A DNA stretch of 64,000 bases from Sphagnum compactum (Eukaryota; Bryophyta; Sphagnopsida; Sphagnales), in the NCBI GenBank assembly GCA_965153455.1, contig OZ234498.1, positions 19,778,001 to 19,842,000 of the forward strand, read 5' to 3'. Below, in pieces: positions 25,736-38,745 of this stretch. Numbering within the stretch: the first letter of the stretch is position 1; every line of letters begins with the position of its first letter. The position numbers and the translations under genes are program-made. The notes beneath the pieces are model-generated. The model was given only the letters and a program-made list of their open reading frames with translations, searched no databases and had not been told where the DNA came from.

Positions 25736-26555
25736 CTTGATGTTTAGTGATATTGCATGTATGCATTTTAATGCACTTTTTAGTGGAAAAACCACAAAAA
25801 AAGTATACACAATTTTTGAATGTGTGAAAAGTGGGATTAGAAGTTCAACAATCATAGGGTTTTGCATCATAATAAGCCATTACCTTTAGTTCATTCTCAT
25901 GAAAATTTGTGAATATGTGCCATGAAAGATGAGTTTGGGGAGTTTTTTTATAATTCTTAAGGCTTAAACATTCTCATTTCGACAATTAAGGATTTCTTAA
26001 CATGCTTAATGTGAATATTGACAAATAACAATATTTGCATTACCAATGAACGGGATATTATAATTTGGAACCACTTCTATACCATGGGGGTATTGCAAGT
26101 TTTTATGATGCAATGATATTTGCATAATACCCACACCTAATGTGGCATTAGGCTTCATGTTTGTATTTAAAGTATTGCCTGCACACCAATGTGGTCTAGT
26201 GACATTGTAATACCCCAATGATGTGTGAATTAGTAGGTTATCATTTGACCTAAGGGTATTGCATTTGATTTATGTGGTTAAGTCCCACCACAATACTTCC
26301 ATTATCAGGAGTTTAAAGCTTTTTAATACAAAATGAAGCCCTAAAGGTGTTACTTGTGCATTAAAGGTGTCCAATGCCATTGTAATACCTACATTCATGT
26401 TTGGGGTTGCAGGCTTGGGTGCATTATGCCAAAATATTTAATTAATAATATTAATTAATACAATATAATTATATTACTTGTTATTACATTAATATCACTT
26501 TTATATTATTATAATTATATGTATGATATATGTGAGGCACCTCTGCAAAAGGCCA

Positions 26556-27199
26556 TCAATTCCCTTGCGATAAAGTTTGCCCGAGATGAAAGCAAAAAAT
26601 GGTACTATTAACTTGAATTTTACACCTTTCATTCTTGGATAATCCCTCGGGCAATTGTTGAATACTCAAAAACTCAATTATGTGTTCATACCATGTGGGC
26701 ACAACCCTTATGGAAAACAAGTTGGCATCTGGGAAATCATCATTTACTTCACTTGTGCCGAGTTCTATGGACAATCTAGACAAGTGATCCGCTTGTTTGT
26801 GGAAGCTTCCTGGCTTGTACTTGACTATGTAGTCAAACTCAATGAGCAACAACACCCAACGAATAAGTTGACCACTAAGGTTTGGCTTGTTGACAATATC
26901 CTCAAGGCCATGTGATCCACAAAAAACACTACATGATTCATGAGCAAATAGTGCTTGAATTTATTGACATTAAAGACCATGGCTAAACATTCTTGTTCTA
27001 TGGTGGTGTAATTATGCTCAACATTGGTGAGTTGTTTACTAGCAAAGGCTATGGGGTGGTCTTTACCATTTTCATTAGGTTGGCATAAGGCACTACCAAC
27101 TGCCACCTTTGAAGTGTCACAATAGACATGGAATGGTTTATTCCAATCTAGTGGTAATAAACAAAGGAAAGAGGTGAGTTTTTCTTTCAGGGCATTCAA
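26556..27199 (-). pseudogene. Gypsy RNase H and connection domain remnant
   Basis: The segment 27,199-26,825 carries an RNase H domain: CDTSKVAVGSALCQ, then NYTTIEQECLAMVFNVNKFK. A shifted frame (26,855-26,556) continues with FDYIVKYKPGSFHKQADHLS and then the pre-integrase linker. The integrase zinc-binding motif that should follow is absent. Confidence 0.85.
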
Positions 27200-27325
27200 T
27201 CCATCTTGACATTCCTAGGTCCATTCAAATTTGATTGCCTTTTCGATGAGGTTGGTTAAAGGTGCAACATGGGTAGAATAATCTTTAATTAAGTCTCGAT
27301 ACCATCCAATGTGGCCTAGGACCTT

Positions 27326-27937
27326 CTAAATTTGTTTGATTGTGGTTGGAGGTTGGAGGTTTACTATGACTTCTACCTTATCAGGATCTAGTTTTTTGCC
27401 CTTCTTAGAAACAACATATCCCAATAAAATGTTTCGAACCATTGCCAAGTACACCTTCTCTGGATTCAATGAAATGCCAACCTCCCTACATTTTTGGAAA
27501 CATGCCCTAAGCATCTTTAGATGTTCTTCTTGTGATGTTTGTGTGCTGAAATCATCAATGAACACAACCATTGACCTATGAAAAAGCTCAGAGAAAGTAT
27601 AGGTCATGACTCTTTGGAAAGCGGTTGACACATTGCACAACCCGAATGGCATCACAACGTAAACAAATGTGCCCCATGGGGAGGTGAAGGCCGTCTTGTG
27701 CTAGTCTTCGGATGCTATGGACACTTGATTATACCTTGAATAACTATCCATGAAACTATACAATTTTTTCCCCACTACTTCATTGACAATTGTGGAAATG
27801 AACGGCAAGGGAAAGGGATTTTTAAGGGTGTGAACATTTAAGTCCCTATAATCAACACATACCCTCAATTTTTTTCCACCTTTATTCTTTACCAACACAA
27901 TGTGTGACAACCAATTTGTGAGCTCTATTGGCCGCAT
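27326..27937 (-). pseudogene. Gypsy reverse transcriptase remnant
   Basis: The first part (27,937-27,701) has SHIVLVKNKGGKKLRVCVDY and RDLNVHTLKNPFPLPFI. The second (27,655-27,326) has MPFGLCNVSTAFQRVM and the catalytic FIDD box near 27,560, where many elements have YxDD. A stop near 27,700 separates the halves. Confidence 0.9.
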
Positions 27938-28809
27938 GAAACTTGCTTACAACAATTGCTCTAATTATGCTTTAACCATGAGCTACATTCTTGGATTCAA
28001 CCTTCTATTTTTCTATCGAATTGGTTTGGTTCCAGGGTTTAAAGGAATTGGGTGTTGGGTTATTTTGGTGGAATGCCTTTGAGGTCTTTGTAAGACCAAG
28101 TAAAAAAATCTTGATACTCCATGACTAAGGCTTTATACTTCCCAAGTTCTTCTTCATTCAATTGATAACCAAAATTGACATATTTAGGTTCCTCATCCTC
28201 TTGATGGACTGGGACCTTGACCTAATCATTTTCTATCACATGTATAGGATCAGTAGGGCCATGGTACCAATTGTTCGAGATAGATGGGTAGATGGAAACA
28301 TTTGGACCTACTTGGAGACCATTCGATGTTTGTTGGAAATGCAATGGCGATGGTAGTATAGTTTCCTCCTTCATGATGGTGTCTAAGTCCTCTATTTAGG
28401 TACCATCTATGTTAAGGCCATACATGTATTCTATAGAGATGTCATCAACCAAGGTGGCCAAGTTTGGGCAATCATCATCCAAATCAAGCAATTCAATTGC
28501 TTCAATAAAGTGGGTGGCGACTTCACTTTCTTTGTAGGGGTTCTCTACTAACCATTGGGTAAAGGATCCATCATCTTTGAATCCATAGAGGCTTGGACCT
28601 ATGCATTTGATAAGGTCAATATTTGTGCATGAGTTAATTTGTACAAAGCTTGCATCGATACCCAAGGTTGGATCCACCTTGTTTTTCATGTTGAAGGTCG
28701 TTGGCTTAAATGGTCCATGGGGTAACATGGGGACAATAGTCCGATTATTTTGGGAACCAAAAGAAATGTAAGGCATTTTGGCCTACCAATTCACTATTCC
28801 CCCCACTAA

Positions 28810-29082
28810 TCATAACCATTTCCTACCCAAGAGCAGTGGGTAACCACCATCTTCATTGTGCATACACAAAACATAAAAGGTGATTGTATATTCTTCATCC
28901 CCAGCACATATGCGAAGGTCCTTAATTTGACCTAGTGGTTTTGATGGTCTTTGGTTTGTTAATTTCACCTTCCATGGTGATGGTCCAATGACAAATAATC
29001 CCAAACGTAACATGGTTGATTTTGGCATGATGTTCACATTACTACCACTATCCACTATGACATGAAGAATTATTTTGTCCAT
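28810..29082 (-). pseudogene. Gypsy retropepsin-like aspartic protease remnant
   Basis: The retroviral-type protease core HVIVDSGSNVNIMPKS has its catalytic DSG, followed by LGL and a hydrophobic FYVL strand. The later LLLGRKWL closes the fold, as in plant gypsy polyproteins. The flanking segments at 28,396-28,776 and 29,070-29,591 are linker regions of the same polyprotein in shifted frames. Confidence 0.8.
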
Positions 29083-29969
29083 AACCTCAACCTCAATCTC
29101 AACTGGTCCATAACCAAAAACATCATCTTCTTTTCATTCATAAGCTTGGGGTCATTATTTTTTGAGGCAACCCTAGCCACTATTGACATATTTTTTGGTT
29201 TCCTATGATTCGTAGCACCTTCTTTCATTTCCTTCCTGAGAGATGGTGCAATTTGAATGAGTTGGCCAAAAAAGATGTTGGTTTTGGCCTTACATAGGTC
29301 TTGCCACAAATCATAAGACTCTACCGGATTATGGGCTTCGACAAGGTTAATCTTGCCTTGGTGACAATGACCAAATCCCTAGGATTCATCACCGGGCATG
29401 AATTGGTAATCATTTTCATTAGGTTCAATTATGGTTGATGGCATATCATTCTTCCTCATATCTCCTGCCAATTGTTTAGTTGTTTCATTCAACTTAGAAA
29501 AATGAGGCCAATCTTCGGAAGAATCTATAGAAATGGCCTTTTTTTCACGTTCATTTGATGGACTTTTGATGGCCATACCTCGTGTAACCACCTAGGCAAG
29601 TAACTCTAAGGTGTTTAGGCATTTGGCAAACTCCCCCACTTGCACAAGGTTAGAACGAAGGAATATTGTCTCAAGCACAACTGTGAAATTTGGTTGCACC
29701 TCCACAAACCTAACATCTTGAGAACTTTGCACTAGGGGGCTTGGACCTTGACCTTGAGGTTGGGGTAAGTGAATTACCCCTTGGTTTGTTTGTAGCATGG
29801 TTGGTGGGTTATGGGTCTACCTATGGTTTTGATGGTCGCAAAAAAGATTGGGTGGATCATTGGTTGTCATAGGTTTAGGGAACCTCACACCTTTCATGTT
29901 ATCCCTAGCCTATTTTTTATAATCCCCAAGGGGAGGATTTAATGGTATGACCTTATCATGTTTCTTGCA

Positions 29970-31424
29970 TTAATCCATAGGATGGTATCTCCCACAATTT
30001 GAATACACTATTTGATTTTCTATCCAACATTTTCCTAGGGGATGTTTATTCCCATAAGTACCACAATTGTGTGGTTGGAATTGATGACCAGGTGGGAGGT
30101 TCGAAGCGGCTTGGCCTACTTGGTGAAGGGGCCTATATGGTTGGGTGTTCACTGACATGGATTGAGATGGTTGCTATTGTAATAAAATTGGGCAAAATTG
30201 AGCAATTTAATTTGGTTGTTTACAATGGGTGCACCATAAGCTCAATGTATGAGCACCATATTCATGGTGCACTGGAACAATGTTTTGGTTCTGATTTTTT
30301 ACCAAACATGACATTTGTCCACTAATTCTTCGCATGGTTTTCACCATCTCATCCTTAAAATTATAATTTGATCGTTTTACCTCAACCTTAAACTCCTCCC
30401 ATTGACGATCCCTAGATGGAGCCGCCATTCGAATAGGCTCTAGAGGTGGCAACATAGCCAAGGGTGTGGGTTGCATTAGTGGGACTTGTGGAACAGTTGC
30501 ATGATGGTAATCCATTGCAGGATAAGAAGGGAACTCATTAGGGAAATGGTAAAAAGGTATGAATGCAAGAATGGGTTCCCTTGCCTTTTGAAACATCTTA
30601 TCATTTTCTTTGTCAATTACTTCAACCTCTAGGTTCCTAGGCCTCATGTTTAGGATGTCTTGAATGGTGAAAAGCATATTAAACCCCTGGATGAAGTAAT
30701 GACAATTGGTATCATCATTCAACAAGTTCCTCACATATCGTGTACACACAAATGTAAACTGACACACATATGAAGTGATGTCTTCCAAAGGACCTTGTAT
30801 GATGTTTGTCAAAACAGCTAAGGCTTGTTATTGGAAAATCATTGGTTTATAATGGCGCAAGAATGTAGCTTGGAATTGTTCCCACGTGTTAAAGGATCCT
30901 TCAACATGAGATCTATACTAGGCATAAGTGAAATCAGCTAGGGTGGAAAGGAACCAAATGAAATAATAATCATGGTCGATCACCAAGTTAGTTATTAAGA
31001 CCTTTACAAATCTTTCCACATGAATTGTTGGATCTTCATTTGGAGAGCCAGTGAACTTAGGAAGATTTGTAGGGATAGCGACCCCTCTTAGACCATTAAA
31101 AACTATAATGGGAAGACTTCTAGGGAGCATCATTGGGTTAATATGGTGGATGTTAAGGTCGGGTGGATTGGCACGAACTTTAAGCCTTTCCTCTACTACA
31201 TGGATACCATCTGCCACCCCTATAGGCCCCCTATCTGGTGGTTGACGATCTCTACTTAATCCTAAGGCTATTGAGTCTTCTAACATATTATCTTCAAACC
31301 TTCTTTTTCCTTCAACCTTTAAAGCGGCTTCAACGATTGGTTGGAGGTGTCCTTTCCTTATTCTAGGATGATGTACCCTATCACTCTTTGACACTGATGG
31401 TTTTGTTTTTTGTTTAATCAGCAT
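29970..31424 (-). pseudogene. Gypsy gag (capsid and zinc knuckle) remnant
   Basis: The capsid region spans 31,424 to about 30,600 and is split by a stop near 30,910. It includes LPKFTGSPNEDPTIHVERF, then FNTWEQF and TNIIQGPLEDITSYVCQF, matching the plant retrotransposon gag domain. A degenerate CCHC-type knuckle (CGTYGNKHPLGKC) lies near 30,040-30,085. Confidence 0.85.
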
Positions 31425-31930
31425 ACAACATAATTAGGGGATTTGGTTTTATTAGATGAAAAAGGCAACTCGCAGGACATCACACTTTGGAGGAATGGGT
31501 CATCACTTCCACCACACTCGAGGCTCAATAACACAAATGGTCTCGCTAGTGATTAACTTGACCTCACCATCACAAAACGTTTAAAAAATTCAAAGCAACT
31601 ATACACTCAAGGATCCCCAATCAACACACAATGGAACTTGGGACAACTTCCTTGTCATTCAACATGATTTTTCAAGTTGAATTATAAAACAATACTTGAA
31701 AGGGTTTAGTATAAGTATTTGTAAGCTTTATCACGCTCCTTCCTTGTTCCTCAATCTAAAATTTCAAATGCAAATGCAACAAATAAAAATTTACTTGGGA
31801 TTGTATGACTTTTTAACTTACACATAAGGTGTTGATTCTTGATCCAAGCTCCCTCCAACACCGATGGTCTTCAACAAGTTTAATCTCCTCCATATGTAAA
31901 ATAAACACTAATCACCTTAGTAGCATCACC

Positions 31931-31947
31931 TTTCGACAGACGCACCA
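31931..31947 (-). other. Candidate primer-binding site of the gypsy element
   Basis: On the minus strand TGGTGCGTCTGTCGAAA begins with TGG and sits about 500 bp upstream of gag. It is preceded by TCACATTG, which would be the 3' end (..CA) of the 5' LTR. The priming tRNA is not identified. The start of the LTR, further right, could not be delimited because the 3' LTR is missing. Confidence 0.35.
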
Positions 31948-32219
31948 CAATGTGAGGTGGCTTTTTGTCCCTCTACTTTCGGTTTTACAAGGTGACTATG
32001 CTTGAAAGCACAAATGTTACTAGTGAAGGAAAAACAAAATGTAAGTATATTTCTAGATGTTAGATTGCATTCATAGTTGAGACTAAGTACCTTGCCTTCT
32101 ATGCATCATTCATGACTTAGAATTAATAGATATATTTTTAGATTCAAACATTCCAAATCTTGAAATCTTATGTAAAATTGTCATTCATTTAAACAAACTT
32201 TTGAGGACTCAACACCATG

Positions 32220-32595
32220 TTCAACTTGGTTGCAAGACCACCAATAACTTGGAATATTGTTTCTAACACATAGGTTATTCAAATCCGGTTTGCTTTAGCT
32301 CATTAAAAAACTAACTTCAAGGCGCACCTTCCTACCAAATCTCAAGATCTATAGCTAAATCAATGAGGAGTTGTACTACTAAACCTGAGAGAGTTTTACG
32401 AAGGCAGTTGGTTCAACTTGATTGCAGACCACCAGTCACTTGGAATATTGTTTTTAACACATAGGTTATTCAAATCCAGCTTGCCTTAACTGACTAATAA
32501 GCTAACTTCAAGGCACTCCGTACTACCAAATCTTAAGCTCTGTAACTAAATCAATGAGAAGTTATGCTACAAAACCTAGGAGGGTTTGTGAGATT
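32220..32595. repeat. Tandem duplication of about 180 bp, inside the presumed LTR
   Basis: Two copies (about 32,225-32,395 and 32,415-32,590) share ACTTGGAATATTGTTT, AACACATAGGTTATTCAAAT, CTAACTTCAAGGC and GTAACTAAATCAATGAG-like blocks in the same order. The location suggests a duplication within the retrotransposon LTR. Confidence 0.8.
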
Positions 32596-33104
32596 TCTCT
32601 AAGGTTCCAACCTCCCAACATTACCAATATTCACCTCCATTCCTTCAAAACTATTATAAGATTTCCATTCTATTTTCCTTTCTTTTCCCAACTACTAAGG
32701 CTAATCTTTATTTTGTTCTTCAAGAAGCTTGTGGGAATAAGTATTATTTTCAAGATTGAATTGAAAATTATGTCTAGGGAAAAAAGAGCCAAATGATTTG
32801 GCTTTGCACTTTGAAAGTGAAGGAAGAAAGTGAAGGAAAATCCCCATTCGGTGGCCAATGGAAGGAGAAGGAGAAGCTTTCAATTCACCTCTTCCCATTT
32901 CCCCCCCAAGCAACTTTATTTAGGCCTTTTTATTTTTTCTTTGATTTCACGGTTTTACTTTACCATAGTTTTAGATCGTTATTTACACATTCCCTCCTTT
33001 TTTCCTTGGCCTATAAATTACGATCCTGCTTTTCGATGTCACAAGTCCCCCAGAAATTCATTGTTGATTCGGTTTGGTAGAAGATCTTTTTTTTTCATTG
33101 AAAG

Positions 33105-33523
33105 TATGGTGTTGCATATGGCCACGTCTTATAGGCTTCAAGTTGCGCAAGTGAATGAAGAATCGGCCCCATAGTCATTTTTAAATTTGATGTTGACGCA
33201 ACGTCCTCGTGATGAAGACCCCGAACCACGAGAAGTGTGCGTTCGTCTTGAAGTCGATCCCCCTTGAGCTTGGTACTACCACATTTCCTCGAACTCTCAC
33301 ACCTTGGTGATTTTGTTGCAAATCGACCTCGCTTTTGGTGATGAACCTGAAATTGTCTGTGAAAGTTATTACGAAATTGAAGACACTTCTATTTTCGCAT
33401 GGTCTTTAATTCCCAACGTTGGACATTATCGTTGACTATGCGGACCGATTCGTCAATTGCCTCCTAATAGCAAAACAAACTACTCAGTTCGCACCATTCG
33501 ACACATCCTAGATTTCTTATAGT
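33105..33523 (+). pseudogene. Unidentified protein-like reading frame with three stops
   Basis: One plus-strand frame from ATG 33,105 to TAG 33,523 reads as ordinary protein sequence apart from a TAG and two TGA codons. Examples are RPRDEDPEPREVCVRLEVDP, then DEPEIVCESYYEIEDTSIFA and LPPNSKTNYSVRTIRHIL. The composition is acidic and mixed and local GC is higher than around it, unlike the surrounding spacer. I do not recognise a family. It may be a gene fragment captured by, or adjacent to, the retrotransposon. Confidence 0.35.
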
Positions 33524-34089
33524 TATGAATTATCATTGTGGCATAAACTAAGATTCCACATGTAATTGCAGCTCCTTGTTGAGCTTAACCCTAATCTAAA
33601 TAAATGTTCCATTCATCATGAAACTCAAGTTACCATTAGCACCCTATCCCCCCTGTTTATTTAATCGTTAAGTTGTCTTGAATTAATCGTGTGCTTATAA
33701 GACTTGAAAATTGTTCTATCTCTATTGGACCTTTCATTGACCCCTTCTCACTTGCTTCATAAATCCCCAACATCCTTGCTATTCATTAAATATTAAAACA
33801 AGATCAATGTTTTGTTGCACACCATAAATTTTGGTGTTCGTTTTTTCCCCAACTTTCCAAAGATTTTTCACCCTTAATTATGCCACTGAAGTTCTAAAAC
33901 TATGGTTTACTAACTTTTTGTTGAAGAAAAGAACTAACCCAACCAATCCGTATTTCAGAAAAGAAAACAACCCCCCATCCAATTGTGCACATTCATCAAC
34001 CCCTATTTTAACACGAAGTTGTTAAAAACCCCTAATAACCTCATCACACTTGAATATCTTTAACGCAACTCTTAAAAATTGAGACTACC

Positions 34090-34550
34090 AACCATGGCTA
34101 TGTTGGTATGGCTCGCAATATAATATAATATATAAGTTTATTAATTTATTTCCCATTTAATGAATGGTCAAAATTGTGTGGTTTAATATAACATATAACA
34201 TCATTATAATATATATTTTAGACGATATGTCAGTTTTAAATTATTGTTAATCATTATCTATAATCTTAAATGATTTCAAATTATATTTGACATGTGTAAA
34301 ATAATCATTTCATTATTTGAAATAATATTAAATTATCAATAATATTATAATGATAATATTATAATACATGGTCATAAATGATTAATTTAATTAATTTAAT
34401 CATTAGTTTATTTTAAATAATAAATTATTCAATAAATCATATTCAAATTAATAATTAAAATGAACTTTTAAATTAAATATTATAATTTTAATGTTGGTTC
34501 ATGGCATGTTATATAAAAAATTTATTTGTTGGTTGATGATTTGATGGGGC
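34090..34550. other. Extremely AT-rich block
   Basis: TATAAT/ATTAAT-type words dominate and there is no gene. Comparable blocks lie at 26,430-26,540 and 43,760-44,050. Confidence 0.7.
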
Positions 34551-35454
34551 TATTACATGGGTGAGAGTCCCAAGTGGCCTGGATGGCCTTCAGATATGAT
34601 GTCTTTGACCCATGGATGAATTTTGCAAGGCCATCATCTCTCTCCACTAGTAGAATTCATTACCCATGGATGGATCCATCACCCCAATTTGGGATGCCAA
34701 AAAGTGAAAAAAATCAATTAGAAGCCATTGTCACCAAGGTCAATTTGGACAATTCAAGATGTTGCAATGTTTTAGCTTGAAGGTGGTCCCATTTAGAAAT
34801 GGCCTTGTGCTTTGATTGATTAATGGCCTTTTGCTCATTTTAGCAAAGATGAGCCAAGGGGTTGCCCAAAATCCTCTTGTCCATATAAGCATGGTCTTGT
34901 TGGCATAGACCTTTGGGTCGAATGGATGGATGATTAGACCTACTCGGTTGCACAAGCATGTCATGGTCCTTTGCCAAGTGTTGAACAAGGAGTGATGTGG
35001 TTGAGTATGTGGTCGGACAACCAACCACCTTGCATACCCATCTTGAACCCTCCTTTGCCCATGGAGAGTTTGAATCTTGATTTACAAGTCAACATAAACA
35101 AAGGCCATTAAGCGATGAAGGTATTGCATGCACCCCCAATGAATGGACTATTGGAAAAATGAAGGTATTGCTTACACACCATGGAGCTAATTACTAAATG
35201 CAATTAATGTCATTGAAGCATGGGGGTTATTGAATCAAAACCTTCGGATTTTAAGAAATTCGGATAAAGAAAAAGTGCCCAAAGCATAGGGGTATTGCAT
35301 GAAAAAAATTGGCGAAAAAAAACCCCACTTTCCTTTTTGCATGAACGAAGGTGGGGTGGGGGGTTTTTTAAGATTAGTGTTAACCAAATTGGTGCCTTTG
35401 AAAAGCGACAAAAAATTAAAAGTAAGTGAGGTGAGAAATTGTATTGCCAATTCA

Positions 35455-35560
35455 TGTTAGCCAAGTTAATTGGTGACTTCTAGCAACTTGACCTTCAACC
35501 ACCATAGTCAGTGGTTTGATTGTTGCATCCACAATAGATCCTTCAACTTCTACACTTTGA
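35455..35560 (+). repeat. Dispersed repeat shared with 41,945-42,035
   Basis: Both places contain TTAGCCAAGTT, then CTTCAACCACCATAGT, then TTTGATTGTTG and ATCCA.AATAGAT in the same order. At 41,945 this sequence starts exactly where the 1.2-kb direct repeat ends. Confidence 0.7.
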
Positions 35561-35864
35561 AGATCTTCACCTTTAGCCACTAATCTTGAAAAATCAATTG
35601 ATGCATCAAGGAGACACTATTTCATTTGGAATATCTTGACCTTCAACCACCATATTTAATACAATTGTTGAATCATCGACCTTGTTGTTATCATCAATGG
35701 CTAAAGGTTTGATGCATGAAACTTTCATCCTTTTAACCTCATGAAAGGGGCCATCTTCAACTAAACAACTTAATGCACCAAACAATAACCCAAAAAAATA
35801 AACAACATAAAGATGTAGAAAACAACACAAGGAGAAAAATGAAACCAAAAAAAGGGGGGTAGAT

Positions 35865-36530
35865 AGTATTAGTAAAAGAGGGTGTTGCCATGAGGGTTTT
35901 AATGTTTAAGGTGATGGCAACACCAAGAGAGAAGGAAGGCAATGGCAATAAGACCAAGAAAGAGGGAGAGGTGTTGCTAATAGGGTGATGGTAGCACCAA
36001 GAGAGGGAGGGAAATGCTAATAAAACTAGGAGAAGGTGCGGCAATAGTAAAACAAGGAGAGAGGGGGGGTGATGGCAACAAAACTAGAAAAGAAGGGCTA
36101 TAATGGTAAAACAAGGAAAGAGGGGGCCGATCGATGGCAACAAAACTAGGAGATAGTTGCAATAATGGTAGAGCAAGGAGAGAAGGGGGTGATGGTAGAA
36201 CTAAGAGCACCACAAGCGAAAGCTAAGAGCAAGGAGCAAAAAATGACAGTTAGGAACATTAGTAATGAAAGCGAAAGTGAAAAACACCAAGAACAAGAGT
36301 GAGAGTGAGGAACAACAAAAGCAAGAGCACCATGAATAAGAACGAGAAGGCTGGAGAGAGAAGTGCAGTAGGAGTAGGAATAACAAGAATGAAAGTGGAG
36401 CAATAAGACCAAAAACATTAAGAACAAAAGTGAAGAACAATAGGAGTAGGAGCACTAGGAACATCAAGAGTGAAAGTGAAAAACAACAAGAGTAAAAGCA
36501 CTGGGAACACTAGGAGCCAGACTGAAAAAC
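35865..36530 (+). repeat. Polypurine tract, about 0.67 kb
   Basis: The plus strand is overwhelmingly A and G with recurring AGGAGTAGGAGCACTAGGAAC and GAACAAGAGTGAGAGTGAGG words. A second block with the same words (37,780-37,960) lies 1.25 kb further on, as if a single tract had been split by an insertion. The Leu/Ser-rich minus-strand frames across it are compositional artefacts. Confidence 0.8.
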
Positions 36531-38427
36531 AATAAGATTTTTTGGTACAATAGTATTTTCCTTTCACCATGTCTGGTGTTAAATGTCTTTACATAGTTGT
36601 GGAAGTCACAACATAAACAAGTTTGCATCACCCCTTCAAAGAGAGGATATCTTTTCAAGTCTAAATTCTAGTGTAAATAAGAACTAAGATTTCAATAGAT
36701 AGGTATGGGATGTATGTTTTTGCTATAGGAAATGTAAAAGGATTTTCAACATATAGATTATGAAGTTTCATGGAAGGATGCATGGGATTAGTAGAGGAAA
36801 GACATTGTTTTGGGCAGAATGCAAATGGATGGAGGAATTGACAACAAATTCTTTTGAAAACAAAGTAGAGTCTAAAATAATGAAACCACTTTGGTAGAAG
36901 ATGATGTTGGCTTAGTCAACTTGAGTTATTCAAATCATCTTGTATTTTTTTAACATTCTTTTTCTAAACAAAGTTCATATCTTCCTTTGCACAACCTTAA
37001 ATCGAATCTTAATATGTATCAATCGTTCACATGTGCATAATATTGAAAAAATGACACATTTTTAAAATGAAAAATTACATTATAAATTTTTTTAGGCATT
37101 AAAATTGTATAATAAAATGTTTTGAAATTGTCACACCATTGAAATTGTCAAAAAAATCATATGATTTGAAAGAATAATCATGTTTATATAGATGTGGTTT
37201 TTGATAATAAAATGCAACTTAAAATAAACCCTTGATAAAAGATGTTGTTTCATTTGTTGGAATAACTTAAACTATACATCAAAATTATGTTCTATAATAG
37301 CTCCCATTGTTTTTTATCTTATTTTAACACAATTTTTTAACCTTAGGAATCTTGTGACTCAAAGTTGATTGCAAAGTAGTTATTGGTAACTCCATAACTG
37401 TGTGTTGTATTTCAATTGTCATCTAGTTTGATTATTTAGTGTTTTTACCCTAAAATTCAATTGATACTATATTTCAATGGTTTAACATTACACTTCACTC
37501 ACTTTCGTATGTAATATTTCAATGTGAGTCTAATGAATCACTAGATTTGTATTATTTATTACACATTTTCTTTAATGGGACCATTGACATTGTGTATTTT
37601 TCACTTTATTATTCTATTGTTGATAAAATGTTAGTTGAAAATGTATGAACATAATGAAAAATGGTTTTTTGATTTATTAATTCCATGATTATGGTGACAA
37701 AAAGATTACTAGTATGTGTTTTTTACCATATTTCTCATGACACAAATACAAAAATATACCTTCCAAATAGACTTAAAACTTAGGAGTAGGAGCACTAGGA
37801 GCAAGAGTGCAAAACAACAAGAGCAGTAGCAGAAAGAGTGAGAGCCAAAAACAGTAGGAATGAAAATGAGGAACACCAAAAACGAGAGCAAATAACACTA
37901 GAAGTAGGATTGAGAGGTAAAAACAACATGAATAGGAGCACCAAGAGTGAGGAATGAAAATGCATTAATGATCATGATAATGCGATGGAGGAGGCAAAAG
38001 GGCGGGAATGGGGATGAGGAATGGGGGTATGTAGGAGGGAAGGAGGTAGGTAGGTGGATATGGGAATGTAGGTAGGTAGAGGTCAATAGGTAGGTTAAAG
38101 GAAGGGGCCGGAAGAATTTTTCTTTAAAAAAACACCTCTCAGGGGCAAGAAGAGAGGGAAGGAGAAAAATCGTTAACTCACCCCAAACTCCCCCACCGTC
38201 AGGTTCCCATCAAAAAATCCAAAATAGGATTTTTTGGATGGTGCGTTCGTGGTGGGTCACTGAAGCCAGAGCCTACCTGCAGAGGTCTGTTCTTGTTTAT
38301 AATAACCACCAACTTTGCTAGATTAGACCCATTATTATTAGATCTTGTGATTTGCATGCAGACGACACTAGAGGGGCCATGGGCGAGATAGCTTCCTACC
38401 ACGAGAGGGACTGACTTTGTCCTTTTT

Positions 38428-38745
38428 CTTGGTTCCTGTGGGGTGTTTATCTTTTGACCTTTCTTTGGCCTTTCTTTTTGTCTCCCCTGTCTGATTGTTC
38501 TGGTTGTTGATCTTTTATTGCATTTTGGTGGTGGTTTCGAGGATTGGACCTTGCTGGGTCTCCATGAGTAGTCTTCACACGTACTGCTGGTCTCCTTTTT
38601 CTTGGTTCCTGTGGGCCGTTTGTCTTTTGACCTTTCTTTGGCCTTCCCGGTCGCTGATCTTTTATTGCATTTTTGTGGTGGTTTTGAGGATTAGACCTTG
38701 CTGGGTCTCCATGACTAGTCTTCACATGTACTTTTGGCCACACGA
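38428..38745 (+). repeat. Tandem duplication, 173-bp period
   Basis: CTTGGTTCCTGTGGG, CTTTTGACCTTTCTTTGGCC, TGATCTTTTATTGCATTTT and CCTTGCTGGGTCTCCATGA recur in the same order at 38,428 and 38,601. The copies are highly similar, so the duplication is fairly recent. Frames across it on both strands are not supported as genes. Confidence 0.85.

Larger units (their letters stand above)
26556..31430 (-). mobile_element. Degraded Ty3/gypsy LTR retrotransposon, truncated before integrase
   Basis: On the minus strand the order is gag (31,424-30,207), zinc knuckle (near 30,090), aspartic protease (29,082-28,810), reverse transcriptase (27,937-27,326) and RNase H plus connection domain (27,199-26,556). 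RT followed by RNase H, with a KYKPGSFHKQADHLSRL-type tail, is diagnostic of Ty3/gypsy. The reading frame is broken by many stops and shifts. Integrase and the 3' LTR are missing: homology ends at 26,556 against an AT-rich block (26,430-26,540). The 5' LTR should lie to the right of about 31,950. Confidence 0.9.

Noticed and set aside
35606-36658. Several Leu/Ser/Phe-rich minus-strand frames
   Set aside because: Shadows of the polypurine tract; no membrane-protein family pattern beyond composition.
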